64,000 nt of DNA from an uncultured Lachnospiraceae bacterium (GTDB taxonomy: Bacteria; Bacillota; Clostridia; Lachnospirales; Lachnospiraceae): contig CANBFE010000002.1 in assembly GCA_947367855.1 (NCBI GenBank), forward strand, positions 124,001 through 188,000, in the 5' to 3' direction. The number at the start of each line of letters is the position of its first letter. Position 1 is the stretch's first letter. The translations under genes and the position numbers were made by a program. This document shows, piece by piece, positions 31,948-40,617 of this stretch. The notes under the pieces were generated by a model that was given only the letters and a program-made list of their open reading frames with translations, did no database searches and was not told the DNA's origin.

Positions 31948-32862
31948 ATGAAGAGAATAACCGGAATTGCAGCAGTCATTGCCGTTATTCTGCTGCTTGT
32001 CGCCTGTACCGGTAAGGAAGAGAAGGGCGAGAATATCTGTCAGGTATATTATGTGAGCAATTCAGAGACCAAAGTGGAGATGCATCCTCATGTGATGGAG
32101 GCAGACACGCCGGAGGGCAGGCTGGAAGAACTGATGAACTGTCTGGCAACGGAGCCGGAGAAACTGGAGTATAAGGCGCCTTTTTCCATGGGATTCCGGG
32201 TTTTGGGGATTACCCTGGAGGAAGGACGGCTGCAGATTGATGTGGACGCCGCCTATAAGGAGCTGCCTCCCATCACGGAGATTCTGGTGCGGGCCGCGGT
32301 GGTGCGCACCCTGACCCAGCTGCCGGAGGTGAGCATGATAGCCATTACCGTGGAGGGCAGCCAGCTTTTTGACCGCAAACAGAATGCGGTTGGGTGGATG
32401 AATGCGGAGCAGTTTATTGACAATGACGGAAATGAGATCAATACCTACGAGGAAGTCAGGGTGAGGCTGTACTTTGCGGACGAAAGCGGCACAAAGCTGA
32501 TCGCTGCGGACAGGGAGAAGCATTACTCCACAAATACGCCCTTGGAGCGTTTTGTGGTGGAGGAGCTGATCGCAGGTCCCAGCGGAAGGATTGACGGACT
32601 GTACCCTTCCGTCAACCCGGGCACAAAGGTAGTCAGTGTCATGACCAAGGACGGGATCTGCTATGTGAACCTGGACGAGACCTTTATGGCAGTGGTAAAT
32701 AATGTGTCCACGGATGTGTCCGTGTATGCCATTGTGAATTCCCTGGTGGAGCTGAGCACGGTGAACAAGGTACAGATTCTGATTAACGGCGAAGTGCCCT
32801 CGTCCTTTTCCTCTTCTTCCTTTGAGAGGAATCTGGATATCGTGACCACCGTGGATAACTGA
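31948..32862 (+). CDS. GerM-type lipoprotein with two GerMN domains
   Basis: A 304-residue surface lipoprotein. The signal peptide ends in the lipobox LVAC (Cys20). Two GerMN domains follow (about 40-150 and 170-285), with the repeated VRAAVVRTL / SVYAIVNSLV helices. GerMN domains occur in the sporulation protein GerM and in the actinobacterial lipoprotein LpqB. GGAGG and AAAGGG precede ATG 31948; an in-frame GTG at 31930 is less likely. It ends 25 bp before the next regulator. Either a sporulation role or a role as kinase accessory is possible; the operon position favours the latter. Confidence 0.88.
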   Translation: MKRITGIAAVIAVILLLVACTGKEEKGENICQVYYVSNSETKVEMHPHVMEADTPEGRLEELMNCLATEPEKLEYKAPFSMGFRVLGITLEEGRLQIDVDAAYKELPPITEILVRAAVVRTLTQLPEVSMIAITVEGSQLFDRKQNAVGWMNAEQFIDNDGNEINTYEEVRVRLYFADESGTKLIAADREKHYSTNTPLERFVVEELIAGPSGRIDGLYPSVNPGTKVVSVMTKDGICYVNLDETFMAVVNNVSTDVSVYAIVNSLVELSTVNKVQILINGEVPSSFSSSSFERNLDIVTTVDN

Positions 32863-32887
32863 CCGGGGACGGAAAAGGAGACAGGTG

Positions 32888-33580
32888 ATGAAGGAAGCAG
32901 GCTGCAGGGTTTTATTTGCGGAAGACGAACCGACAATCCGGGAAGTGCTGACGGAGTATATGCTCATGTCCGGTTATCAGGTTGTGACTGCGGAGAGAGG
33001 GGACAGGGCAATACAGCTGGTGCAGGAACAGGAGTTTGATCTTGCCGTGCTGGATATCTGCCTGCCCGGGGCGGATGGATTTGAGGTGCTGAAGCACATT
33101 CATGCCTGCGGAAAGGGGACGGCTGTAATTATGCTGACCGCCCTGGAGGATGAACAGACGCAGGTGAAGGCTTTTAATCTGTATGCGGATGATTATGTGA
33201 TCAAGCCTGTTTCCCCCATTATCCTTCTGAAACGGATGGAGACCATACTCCGGCGCGCAGGCAGAACCCCGGAGGACGGCGAGGGCTGTCCCGGCGGACT
33301 GGTCCTGAGGGAGGAGGCGTACTGCGCTCTCTATGACGGGGAGAAACTGCCGCTTACCCTGAGCGAATATCTGCTGCTGCAGACTCTGTACAGGGAGCCT
33401 GGGAGGGTATTTACCAGGGAACAGCTTATCCTGAGCATTTTTAATGAGGACTATATCGGCAATGACCGGATTATTGACGCCCATGTGAAAAATTTGAGGA
33501 AGAAGCTTCCGACAGCCTGCATTAAGACAGTCATAGGAGTGGGATATCAGTTTGACGGAAATGCCCCTGGCAGGGGGTAG
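32888..33580 (+). CDS. Second OmpR-family response regulator
   Basis: A 230-residue response regulator. Receiver domain: FAEDEP near the start, phospho-acceptor D56 in VLDICLP, K in YVIKPVSP. Winged-helix domain: LTLSEYLLLQTL to GVGYQFDG. The start at 32888 has AAGGAG 7 nt upstream; a GTG three bases earlier is possible. It pairs with the kinase 27 bp downstream. Its receiver differs strongly from the first regulator, so this is not a recent duplication. Confidence 0.94.
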   Translation: MKEAGCRVLFAEDEPTIREVLTEYMLMSGYQVVTAERGDRAIQLVQEQEFDLAVLDICLPGADGFEVLKHIHACGKGTAVIMLTALEDEQTQVKAFNLYADDYVIKPVSPIILLKRMETILRRAGRTPEDGEGCPGGLVLREEAYCALYDGEKLPLTLSEYLLLQTLYREPGRVFTREQLILSIFNEDYIGNDRIIDAHVKNLRKKLPTACIKTVIGVGYQFDGNAPGRG

Positions 33581-33607
33581 ACTTTCCGGCACAGGAAGGG
33601 AGCGGCG

Positions 33608-35281
33608 ATGAGGCTAGGACAAAAAAACCTGTTGTACAGCATGGTGTTGGCAGGTGTGATGATGCTGTTTCTGATCGGCTATTTTATCTGCATGCTGCCC
33701 TCCCTCTATGTGGATCATATGGCGGAGCAGAATCTGAAGTCCGCCTATGAACAGCACATGGCTTATATGAAAAACGGCAGTTATCAGGATGTGGGGGTGA
33801 AAAATACCACCGCCTGTTTTTCCCTGGAGATTCCTATGGAGGGGAACCTGATCCTGGTAACGGGAAAGGCATTTTCTGCTGAGATTAAGGTGAGGGATCA
33901 AAGGCTTCTGGAACTTCTGGACAGATGCAGGGAGAAACTGGAGAACAGCGGGCTGTCAGCCGGAAAAACGGAGGATACCGGCCGGGACGGCAGGGGAACT
34001 GTCATTGCCGGCGGGGAGGCACCGGGATTTGGACTGACGGAGGAGATGGAGGAGTTGGGAGAGATTCTGAAGGCTTCTGTGGAGAAAGACAGTGCGCTTC
34101 CCGTGGAAATCCGTCTGCTGTACAGAGGGAGGGCAGAGGAGGATTTTTTTAATGAGTCCCTGAGGATACATTCCTACTCAGGGGGGCCGGTTATTTTTGA
34201 GTTTGGAATAGAAGATATCTATAATCGGTATACCAATTATGTGGCTGTGGAAGAGACGGAAAACAGTATGGTTTTTTCTGTTCTGCCAATTGTGGCGCCC
34301 AATGTGAACGAAATTCGCCCGGTAGTGCTTGGCAGCCTTCCCATGCTGGGGGCTGTGATTCTGCTGCTGGTGCTTTTGTTCTCCCGGATGTACTCCGGAG
34401 GAATCGTGGGACCCATTCTGCGTCTTGTACGGCATACCGGGGAGATGGAGCATGCACAGGATTCCGGGGTGAAACGTCTGTCTGAGGAGTGGCCGGACCG
34501 TAAGGACGAGGTGCGGGAGCTGGCGGATACCCTGGACGATTTTTATGCGCAGATCAGGGAGAGCTACCGGATACTGGAGGAGAAAAACCAGGAGCTAGAG
34601 GAAGAAAACCGGCGCCAGGAAGTTTTTCTGCGGGCTTCTTCCCATCAGCTGAAGACCCCTGTTGCAGCGGCGCTTTTACTGGTGGAGGGTATGATAAACG
34701 ACATAGGCAGATACAGGGACACAAAAGTCTATCTGCCCAAAGTCAAGGAACAGCTGCTGTCCATGCGCAGCATGGTGGAGGATATCCTGTATCTGAATCA
34801 CTGCGGCCAGGATGGGAGACTGCTTCAGGTGGATGTGGGGAGACTGTTGGAGGAGCGGCTGCGCTCCTGCCAGGTAGAGCTGACGGAAAAGGGAATTTCC
34901 GCGGAGTTTTGCGGACAGAAAGATCTTGTGGTCTGTACGGATGAGACAATGATTGTCCAGATTCTGGACAATCTGCTGTCCAATGCCGTGAAATATACTC
35001 CCCGGGAAGGCTCTGTCCGAATCCTTCCTGAAGCCTGTAACAGGGAAGGAAAACCAGGCATCAGGATTGAAAACAGCGGGGTGACGATTCCCGGGGAGCT
35101 GCTGCCCCATGTGTTTGAACCCTTTGTCAGTGGAAGCCACGAGAAGAATGCCGCCTCGGACAGCCATGGACTGGGCCTGTATATAGCCTCTTATTATGCA
35201 AAAAAACTGGGGATTGCGCTGCGGGTGGAAAACGGGGACAACTGTGTCGTGGCGTCTGTAGTCTTTCCGCAGGAGACATAA
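33608..35281 (+). CDS. Second membrane sensor histidine kinase
   Basis: A 557-residue kinase. Membrane helices at about 8-29 and 239-259 enclose an extracellular domain of about 210 residues that I cannot place in a family. A HAMP-like linker and a coiled coil (RILEEKNQELEEENRR) precede His346 in SSHQLKTP; the ATPase domain has LLSNAVKYTP and a degenerate G2 motif (SHGLGLYIAS). The ABC transporter that follows after 150 bp may be its target, as is common in Firmicutes. Confidence 0.93.
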   Translation: MRLGQKNLLYSMVLAGVMMLFLIGYFICMLPSLYVDHMAEQNLKSAYEQHMAYMKNGSYQDVGVKNTTACFSLEIPMEGNLILVTGKAFSAEIKVRDQRLLELLDRCREKLENSGLSAGKTEDTGRDGRGTVIAGGEAPGFGLTEEMEELGEILKASVEKDSALPVEIRLLYRGRAEEDFFNESLRIHSYSGGPVIFEFGIEDIYNRYTNYVAVEETENSMVFSVLPIVAPNVNEIRPVVLGSLPMLGAVILLLVLLFSRMYSGGIVGPILRLVRHTGEMEHAQDSGVKRLSEEWPDRKDEVRELADTLDDFYAQIRESYRILEEKNQELEEENRRQEVFLRASSHQLKTPVAAALLLVEGMINDIGRYRDTKVYLPKVKEQLLSMRSMVEDILYLNHCGQDGRLLQVDVGRLLEERLRSCQVELTEKGISAEFCGQKDLVVCTDETMIVQILDNLLSNAVKYTPREGSVRILPEACNREGKPGIRIENSGVTIPGELLPHVFEPFVSGSHEKNAASDSHGLGLYIASYYAKKLGIALRVENGDNCVVASVVFPQET

Positions 35282-35433
35282 ATCTTTACAAATCAGGATT
35301 ACTCAATGGTTTCTGACAGTGTAGAAAAGCTGCATCTGTTCTTCATACGAAATTCATATCATTCTGTTAAAATAAACCCAAATACAGAAAAAGCTGCAGC
35401 ATGACAATTAATCAAAGGAGAGGGGTGGATTTT

Positions 35434-36303
35434 ATGCTGTTATCCATTCAGGATTTAACGGTGCGCTATGGGGAGGAAACGGCGCTGTCCATAACAGCGC
35501 CCATTGAGATCAGGGAGGGAGACCGGATTGGCGTGATCGGCTCTAACGGCGCAGGAAAGAGCACATTGATCAAAAGCATTCTGGGCATAGTGCCTTATCA
35601 GGGAACAATCCGGACAGAGCTCAGGCCGGAACAGATGGCAGTGCATATGCAGTTTAACGAATACACAGACTCCATGCCTGTAAAGTATGTTATGGAGGCG
35701 ATTCTGAATACCAGAATTGCGCAGAATAAGAAACTGCAGGAACTGATAGATTTCTTTGAATTCAGGGACTGTCTGCGGAAGAAATATTCAAAGCTTTCCG
35801 GCGGACAGAAGCAGAGGTTTACCATTATTCTGGTGATGATGCAGGAGGCTGCTCTGACTTTTTATGACGAAGTCACTTCCGGCCTGGATTTTGAGACGCG
35901 GCAGAAACTGGTGGAAAAACTGGTGGAATGGTATCAGGGCAGGGAGGACAGCTTTCTGATGGTTTCCCATTACTATGAAGAACTGGATCAGCTGGCTGAT
36001 AAACTGCTGATTCTGGACAGGGGCAGAGTCCTTGATTACGGCGGCAGGGAGGAACTGTTCCGGAAATACTGCGGAAGGGCCGTAATTGTGGTTTCCAATG
36101 ACGAGAAGAATGCTGCGCTGCTGTCCGGGTTCGGGAAACTGCACGCTCCGGCTCACCTTATAGCCATTTCCTGTGAGAGCGGGGAAACGGAGAACCGGAT
36201 TGCCAGACTGCTGTTGGAGCATGATGTCAACTATAAGCGGAGCAACAATGATGTGGAGATGCTCTATATCAACGCCAGGGCAGCGGTGCCCGCTGCAGGC
36301 TGA
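35434..36303 (+). CDS. ABC transporter ATP-binding protein
   Basis: A 289-residue nucleotide-binding subunit. Walker A GSNGAGKST, signature LSGGQKQR, Walker B ending LTFYDEVTSGLD and switch His in MVSHYYEE are all intact. ATG 35434 is chosen (MLLSIQDLTVRYG is a normal N-terminus; AGGGG lies 8 nt upstream). The C-terminal 70 residues resemble the extension of lantibiotic- or drug-type ABC-2 ATPases. The permease gene follows after 84 bp. Confidence 0.94.
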   Translation: MLLSIQDLTVRYGEETALSITAPIEIREGDRIGVIGSNGAGKSTLIKSILGIVPYQGTIRTELRPEQMAVHMQFNEYTDSMPVKYVMEAILNTRIAQNKKLQELIDFFEFRDCLRKKYSKLSGGQKQRFTIILVMMQEAALTFYDEVTSGLDFETRQKLVEKLVEWYQGREDSFLMVSHYYEELDQLADKLLILDRGRVLDYGGREELFRKYCGRAVIVVSNDEKNAALLSGFGKLHAPAHLIAISCESGETENRIARLLLEHDVNYKRSNNDVEMLYINARAAVPAAG

Positions 36304-36387
36304 AATGCAGGGCAGCACCGGAAAGGCGGACCGGGACGGGGAACCCCGGATGGTAAGGAACAAATAAAGACAGGAGGAGTAAAGAAA

Positions 36388-37167
36388 ATGCATAATAACA
36401 GAAAACTGTTTTCAAAGCAGATGCTGCTTTTTGAATTTCGTAAAACCATAGGAAACCCTTATGTGCATATCTTTGGAGTCGGGATGCCCATTCTGATGAT
36501 GATTCTCATAACCCGTGTGGTGATGGTGGAGATTCCGGACCCAGCCATTCTTTCCTCCACTGTAACTGCGATTTTTCTGGGGATTGGGGCTATGATTCCC
36601 ATGGCAAGCATATTTATGGGCTATGGTGTGTCCCACGCCCAGGAACTGGAAAAGGGAATTCCGCAGAGGATGGAGCTGTTTGGCATCAGGGTCAGCGTCA
36701 CTCTGTGCAACCGGATTCTTTCGGAAATGATTTTTATGAGTATGGCATTTTTCATTTATTTTGTGGTGGGATATGTATTTGTGGGAGTGGAGGCGCCGGG
36801 CGTTTCGGGCGCTGCGCTGTATGCGGTGTGCATACTGGCATTCAGCGTGATTCTGTTCTGTCTGGCCCATGGGATTGCTTCCCTGCTGAAAAAATTCGGG
36901 TTGGTTTACTGTGTAACCATGCTGCTGTATTTCGGGCAGATGATACTGGGCGGAATGATGGGAGTCACCTATGACAATATGCCGTCGGTTATGCAGGCGG
37001 CGGCCAGGCTGCTTCCGGTGACCTATATCAACAGAGATTTTTATACGGTCTGGAAAGGGGAATATTACAATTTTATGCCCATGGTTCAGGCCTATCTGCT
37101 GATGGGAGCCCTGGCAGGGATTCTGCTGTTTGTCACCGTGCGCAGGGAGAGACGGAAGCTGCACTGA
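36388..37167 (+). CDS. ABC-2 type transporter permease
   Basis: A 259-residue membrane protein with six hydrophobic segments and the ABC-2 pattern: an N-terminal cytoplasmic helix (LLFEFRKTIGNPYVH), conserved ELEKGIPQRMELFGI after helix 2 and a large last loop (YINRDFYTVWKGEY). It is the partner of the upstream ATPase; the pair is probably an exporter. The substrate is unknown. AGGAGG lies upstream of the start. Confidence 0.9.
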   Translation: MHNNRKLFSKQMLLFEFRKTIGNPYVHIFGVGMPILMMILITRVVMVEIPDPAILSSTVTAIFLGIGAMIPMASIFMGYGVSHAQELEKGIPQRMELFGIRVSVTLCNRILSEMIFMSMAFFIYFVVGYVFVGVEAPGVSGAALYAVCILAFSVILFCLAHGIASLLKKFGLVYCVTMLLYFGQMILGGMMGVTYDNMPSVMQAAARLLPVTYINRDFYTVWKGEYYNFMPMVQAYLLMGALAGILLFVTVRRERRKLH

Positions 37168-37263
37168 TTCCGGGGGGACAGGTCCGGGCTGAACATGTAT
37201 ACAGCCCGGATGTGGCCCGTCTGCGGCGCGTGAAGCATCCATGGATAGAGAAAGGAGAACAGT

Positions 37264-39558
37264 ATGAGGCGGCCATTGTTTGCGGTTGCCCTGTTTCTGG
37301 TGGTGGTTTCAGCCATCTGTCTGAAAGGCGGGTGGGCGGAGGAAGCGCCTCCGGGCTGCGTCAGCGCAGACCGGTTGGAGGCGGACAGGGAGATCAGGAT
37401 CACCGGACAGGTGTACCAGAAAAATGAAACATCCATTTATTTGAGATCTGTGGTTTATCTTCAATCAAATAATTATTTTCAAATAAATGCCTTAGGGCAG
37501 TCAGCTGCGGATTCGCGGCAGTTAATTCCGATTTGGGAAAATATCATATGTGAGACGGAAACGGCGGCGGAGATTCCCCTTGGGAGCCGTGTGGCGGTCA
37601 GAGGGCAGTTTGCTCCCTATTCCCATGCCACAAATCCAGGGGAGTTTGATGCTGCGGTATATTACAGAACCCTGGAGATCGGGGGAAAACTGAAAAAGGC
37701 CGCTGTTCTGGCAGAGGGGGAGGATTACTGGCGGGTCAGGGAGGGGCTGTACAGGCTGAAATGTTACTTTAAGGAAAGGATTTACCGGATTTTTCCCGGG
37801 AAGGAGGCAGCCGTTATGAGCGCCCTGCTTCTGGGGGATAAGAGCGAACTGGACAGTGATCTGAAGGAACTGTACAAGCGCAACGGGGTTCTGCACATAC
37901 TGAGCATCTCCTCTCTGCATATTACAATCATCGGCATGAGCATATACAGGCTCCTGCGCAGGATGGGACTGCCGGTCTGCCCCTGCGCCCTGGCAGGGAG
38001 CGCGATTCTGCTCCTCTACGGCTGTATGACGGGATTCAGTGTGTCCGCCTGCCGTGCCATCGGAATGTATCTGATAAAAATGGGTGCGGAGGTTGCCGGA
38101 AGGACTTACGATATGCTGACAGCCCTGGGGGTGATGGGCGCAGTCATGGCGGTGCGCAATCCCTTTTACCTGCGCAACAGCGGTTTCCTGCTTTCCTTTT
38201 CCTCCGTATTGGGGATCGGTGTGGTGTATCCTCTGCTGATGCCGAAGCTTTCTCCTGGAAAGGGCGTGGCCAGGTCCCTGGGAAATGCCCTGTTACAGTC
38301 TTTTTTCGCAAGCCTCTCCATCACGCTGACCACGCTTCCCGTGCAGCTCTGGTTTTACTATGAAATTCCTGTTTATTCTGTGTTTCTGAATCTGTTTATC
38401 ATCCCTTTTCTGAAGCCCATGATGATCACGGGACTGCTGGCCATGCTGGTGCCCGGCCTGGGAGTTCTGGGTCTGGCAGACCGTCTGATACTCGGGGGCT
38501 ATGAACTTCTCTGCGGCTGTTTCGACGGTTTTCCTTTTCGCACCTGGAATCCCGGATGTCCTGAAATCTGGCATGTGGCGGTTTATTATCTGCTTCTGGG
38601 TGGAACGGTGGCTTTCAGATGGATATCCGGAAGAAGGCAGGGAGTCCTGAAAAGACCTGCAGTGTCAGGAGGGGCGGCAGTATGCGCGCTGTGCCTGGCA
38701 GTCCTGCTGTTTGAAATCCGGCCTCGGTCAGGCAACAGTGTTACTTTTCTGGATGTGGGGCAGGGGGACTGCATTCTGGTGCGGACCGCCTCCGGTGAAA
38801 CCTATCTGTTTGACTGCGGCAGCAGCAGCCGTAAAAAGATCGGAAAATACATCCTGATTCCTTATCTGAAATATAACGGCATCCGGACCATTGACGCCGT
38901 TTTCCTGTCGCATCCGGATGGGGACCATATAAGCGGAGCCCTGGAGCTGTTTGCCCTGGGCGGGGAAAATAATATCACGGTGAGACAGCTCCTTCTGCCT
39001 GACATAGAGGATGGAGCCAGGGAGGAACAGTTTGGCAGACTGCTGCAGGCAGCATGGGAGGCTGAGCAGTATGAGCCTGTTTCCGTGGGATATCTGTCCG
39101 CAGGGGACGGATGGCTCTGCGGCAGCGCGGCATTTACCTGCCTGCATCCGGAGAAGGGATTTGATGCCGGGGATGTCAATGCCTATTCGCAGTGCTTCCT
39201 GGTGGAATTCTATGAGGGCAGTACGGACTGGACACTGCTTCTCACCGGGGACGTGCAGGAGAAAGGGGAGAAGGCCTTTCTGCAGGAAATCCTGGACAGG
39301 GACATCCGGGGGATCACTGTGCTGAAGGCAGCCCACCATGGCTCCCGAAATTCCACGCCGGAAGTCCTTCTGGATCAGCTGGAGCCTGTTCTCACCGTGA
39401 TTTCCAGCGGCAAAAACAACCGTTACGGGCATCCCCATGAAGAATTGCTGGAGCGCCTGGAGGCCTGCGGGACATATATTGCGCAGACTGCGCAGTGGGG
39501 AGCGGTGAGGATTGCCTGTGAGGATGGGAGGCTGACAGTGTCCGCAGGGACACAATAG
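37264..39558 (+). CDS. comEC: ComEC/Rec2 DNA-uptake channel
   Basis: A 764-residue membrane protein for import of transforming DNA. N-terminal oligonucleotide-binding-like domain (DUF4131, about 30-160), the Competence membrane domain (about 180-450, beginning ALLLGDKSELDSDLKELYKR) and a C-terminal metallo-beta-lactamase nuclease domain (about 490-760). The zinc motif is HPDGDH in the lactamase domain, with LLTGDVQ and AAHHGSRNSTP later. All parts are intact. Together with comEA it suggests competence potential. The start is at 37264, with AGGAG upstream. Confidence 0.95.
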   Translation: MRRPLFAVALFLVVVSAICLKGGWAEEAPPGCVSADRLEADREIRITGQVYQKNETSIYLRSVVYLQSNNYFQINALGQSAADSRQLIPIWENIICETETAAEIPLGSRVAVRGQFAPYSHATNPGEFDAAVYYRTLEIGGKLKKAAVLAEGEDYWRVREGLYRLKCYFKERIYRIFPGKEAAVMSALLLGDKSELDSDLKELYKRNGVLHILSISSLHITIIGMSIYRLLRRMGLPVCPCALAGSAILLLYGCMTGFSVSACRAIGMYLIKMGAEVAGRTYDMLTALGVMGAVMAVRNPFYLRNSGFLLSFSSVLGIGVVYPLLMPKLSPGKGVARSLGNALLQSFFASLSITLTTLPVQLWFYYEIPVYSVFLNLFIIPFLKPMMITGLLAMLVPGLGVLGLADRLILGGYELLCGCFDGFPFRTWNPGCPEIWHVAVYYLLLGGTVAFRWISGRRQGVLKRPAVSGGAAVCALCLAVLLFEIRPRSGNSVTFLDVGQGDCILVRTASGETYLFDCGSSSRKKIGKYILIPYLKYNGIRTIDAVFLSHPDGDHISGALELFALGGENNITVRQLLLPDIEDGAREEQFGRLLQAAWEAEQYEPVSVGYLSAGDGWLCGSAAFTCLHPEKGFDAGDVNAYSQCFLVEFYEGSTDWTLLLTGDVQEKGEKAFLQEILDRDIRGITVLKAAHHGSRNSTPEVLLDQLEPVLTVISSGKNNRYGHPHEELLERLEACGTYIAQTAQWGAVRIACEDGRLTVSAGTQ

Positions 39559-39595
39559 AATCGGGGCACTCCCTGCAAAAGTTGCGGATAAGCCA

Positions 39596-39624
39596 TTGTC
39601 TTTACGCTCCGGATGGAATATAAT
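39596..39624 (+). promoter_or_regulatory. Sigma-A promoter for the AraC-type regulator
   Basis: TTGTCT (39596-39601), a 17-bp spacer, and TATAAT (39619-39624), 27 bp before the start at 39651. The start is leader-short, so regulation probably occurs at the DNA level. Confidence 0.65.
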
Positions 39625-39650
39625 GAAAAAAATCAGGAGGTGAGACAGCC

Positions 39651-40523
39651 ATGAAACCGCTTGAACTGTATGAACAGAGGATTCTGGGGGACCCGGAATT
39701 TCCGCTGCATATGCATATTGATGACTATGCCAGCAAAATCCAGTACTTTGCGCCTCACTGGCATGAACATGTCGAGCTTCATTATGTGATGGAAGGAAGG
39801 ACCCTGCTGAGCCTGAACCAGAGGGAGATTCCTGCTGAAAAGGGGAACCTGGTGATTGTCAACAGCAATGAGATTCATGCGGGACGCTGTGACGGCAGCC
39901 AGATGAAGGTGATGGTGGTAATCTTTGAGATAGAAGCCTTTTCCAAGGAGCTTGCCGACAAGAATGTAATGTTCAGCTCCCTGATCCAGAAGGACAGGGT
40001 GATCGACAGAATCATGTCTACCATCTACCGGGAGTACAGGGGACAGGAGATCGGTTACCGCCTGGTGTGCAAGGGGGAGCTGCTGAGACTTATCGCCCAC
40101 CTGATGCGGGAATATACGGTGGAATTTCTGACGGAACGGGAGAGTGACAGGAGAAAGAAGCAGCTGGAGCGTCTGAACCTGGTGCTGGACTATATTCAGT
40201 CCAATTATACGAGGCAGATCGTCAACAGGGAACTGGCGGACATTATTCACCTCAGCGAGGACAGGTTCAACCATCTGTTCAAAGACAGCATGGGCATGGC
40301 GCCGCTTCAGTATATCAATGAGGTGAGGATCCGGAAGGCCATGAACCTTCTGAAGAAACAGGAAGGGACTGTGGGGGAGATTGCGGACAGTGTGGGATTC
40401 GGGGACTACAATCACTTTGGAAGACAGTTCCGCCGCTATTACGGGTGTGCTCCTTCCGAGATCCTGAAAAAGGGTGGAGCGGGAGAAAAACAGCAGAATC
40501 GTATGGATAAGACAGCAGAATGA
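39651..40523 (+). CDS. AraC family transcriptional regulator (cupin sensor)
   Basis: A 290-residue regulator. The N-terminal cupin-like domain (about 20-110; HWHEHVELHYVMEG, then IPAEKGNLVIVNSNEIH) probably binds a sugar-derived effector; the C-terminal double helix-turn-helix (about 185-285) ends with VGFGDYNHFGRQFRRYYGCAP-type motif. It is followed by four sugar-metabolism genes and is their likely regulator. AGGAGGTGA precedes ATG 39651. Its stop lies inside the terminator stem. Confidence 0.92.
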   Translation: MKPLELYEQRILGDPEFPLHMHIDDYASKIQYFAPHWHEHVELHYVMEGRTLLSLNQREIPAEKGNLVIVNSNEIHAGRCDGSQMKVMVVIFEIEAFSKELADKNVMFSSLIQKDRVIDRIMSTIYREYRGQEIGYRLVCKGELLRLIAHLMREYTVEFLTERESDRRKKQLERLNLVLDYIQSNYTRQIVNRELADIIHLSEDRFNHLFKDSMGMAPLQYINEVRIRKAMNLLKKQEGTVGEIADSVGFGDYNHFGRQFRRYYGCAPSEILKKGGAGEKQQNRMDKTAE

Positions 40524-40548
40524 ATCTTGCACATTCTGCTGTGTTTTT
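40512..40548 (+). terminator. Terminator of the AraC gene
   Basis: Arms ACAGCAGAATG (40512-40522) and CATTCTGCTGT (40532-40542), a perfect 11-bp stem with a 9-nt loop, followed by GTTTTTC. The stem overlaps the stop codon, and the loop contains the -35 of the next promoter. Confidence 0.9.
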
Positions 40549-40555
40549 CTATAAT
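40527..40555 (+). promoter_or_regulatory. Promoter of the sugar operon, embedded in the terminator
   Basis: TTGCAC (40527-40532), a 17-bp spacer, and TATAAT (40550-40555). The -35 is in the hairpin loop and the spacer covers the 3' arm and T-run of the AraC terminator. Confidence 0.6.
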
Positions 40556-40617
40556 CAAATAAATAGCAGGAAGGAATATGTGCTGAAAAATAGATAAAAA
40601 CAAATGGAGGAAGGACT

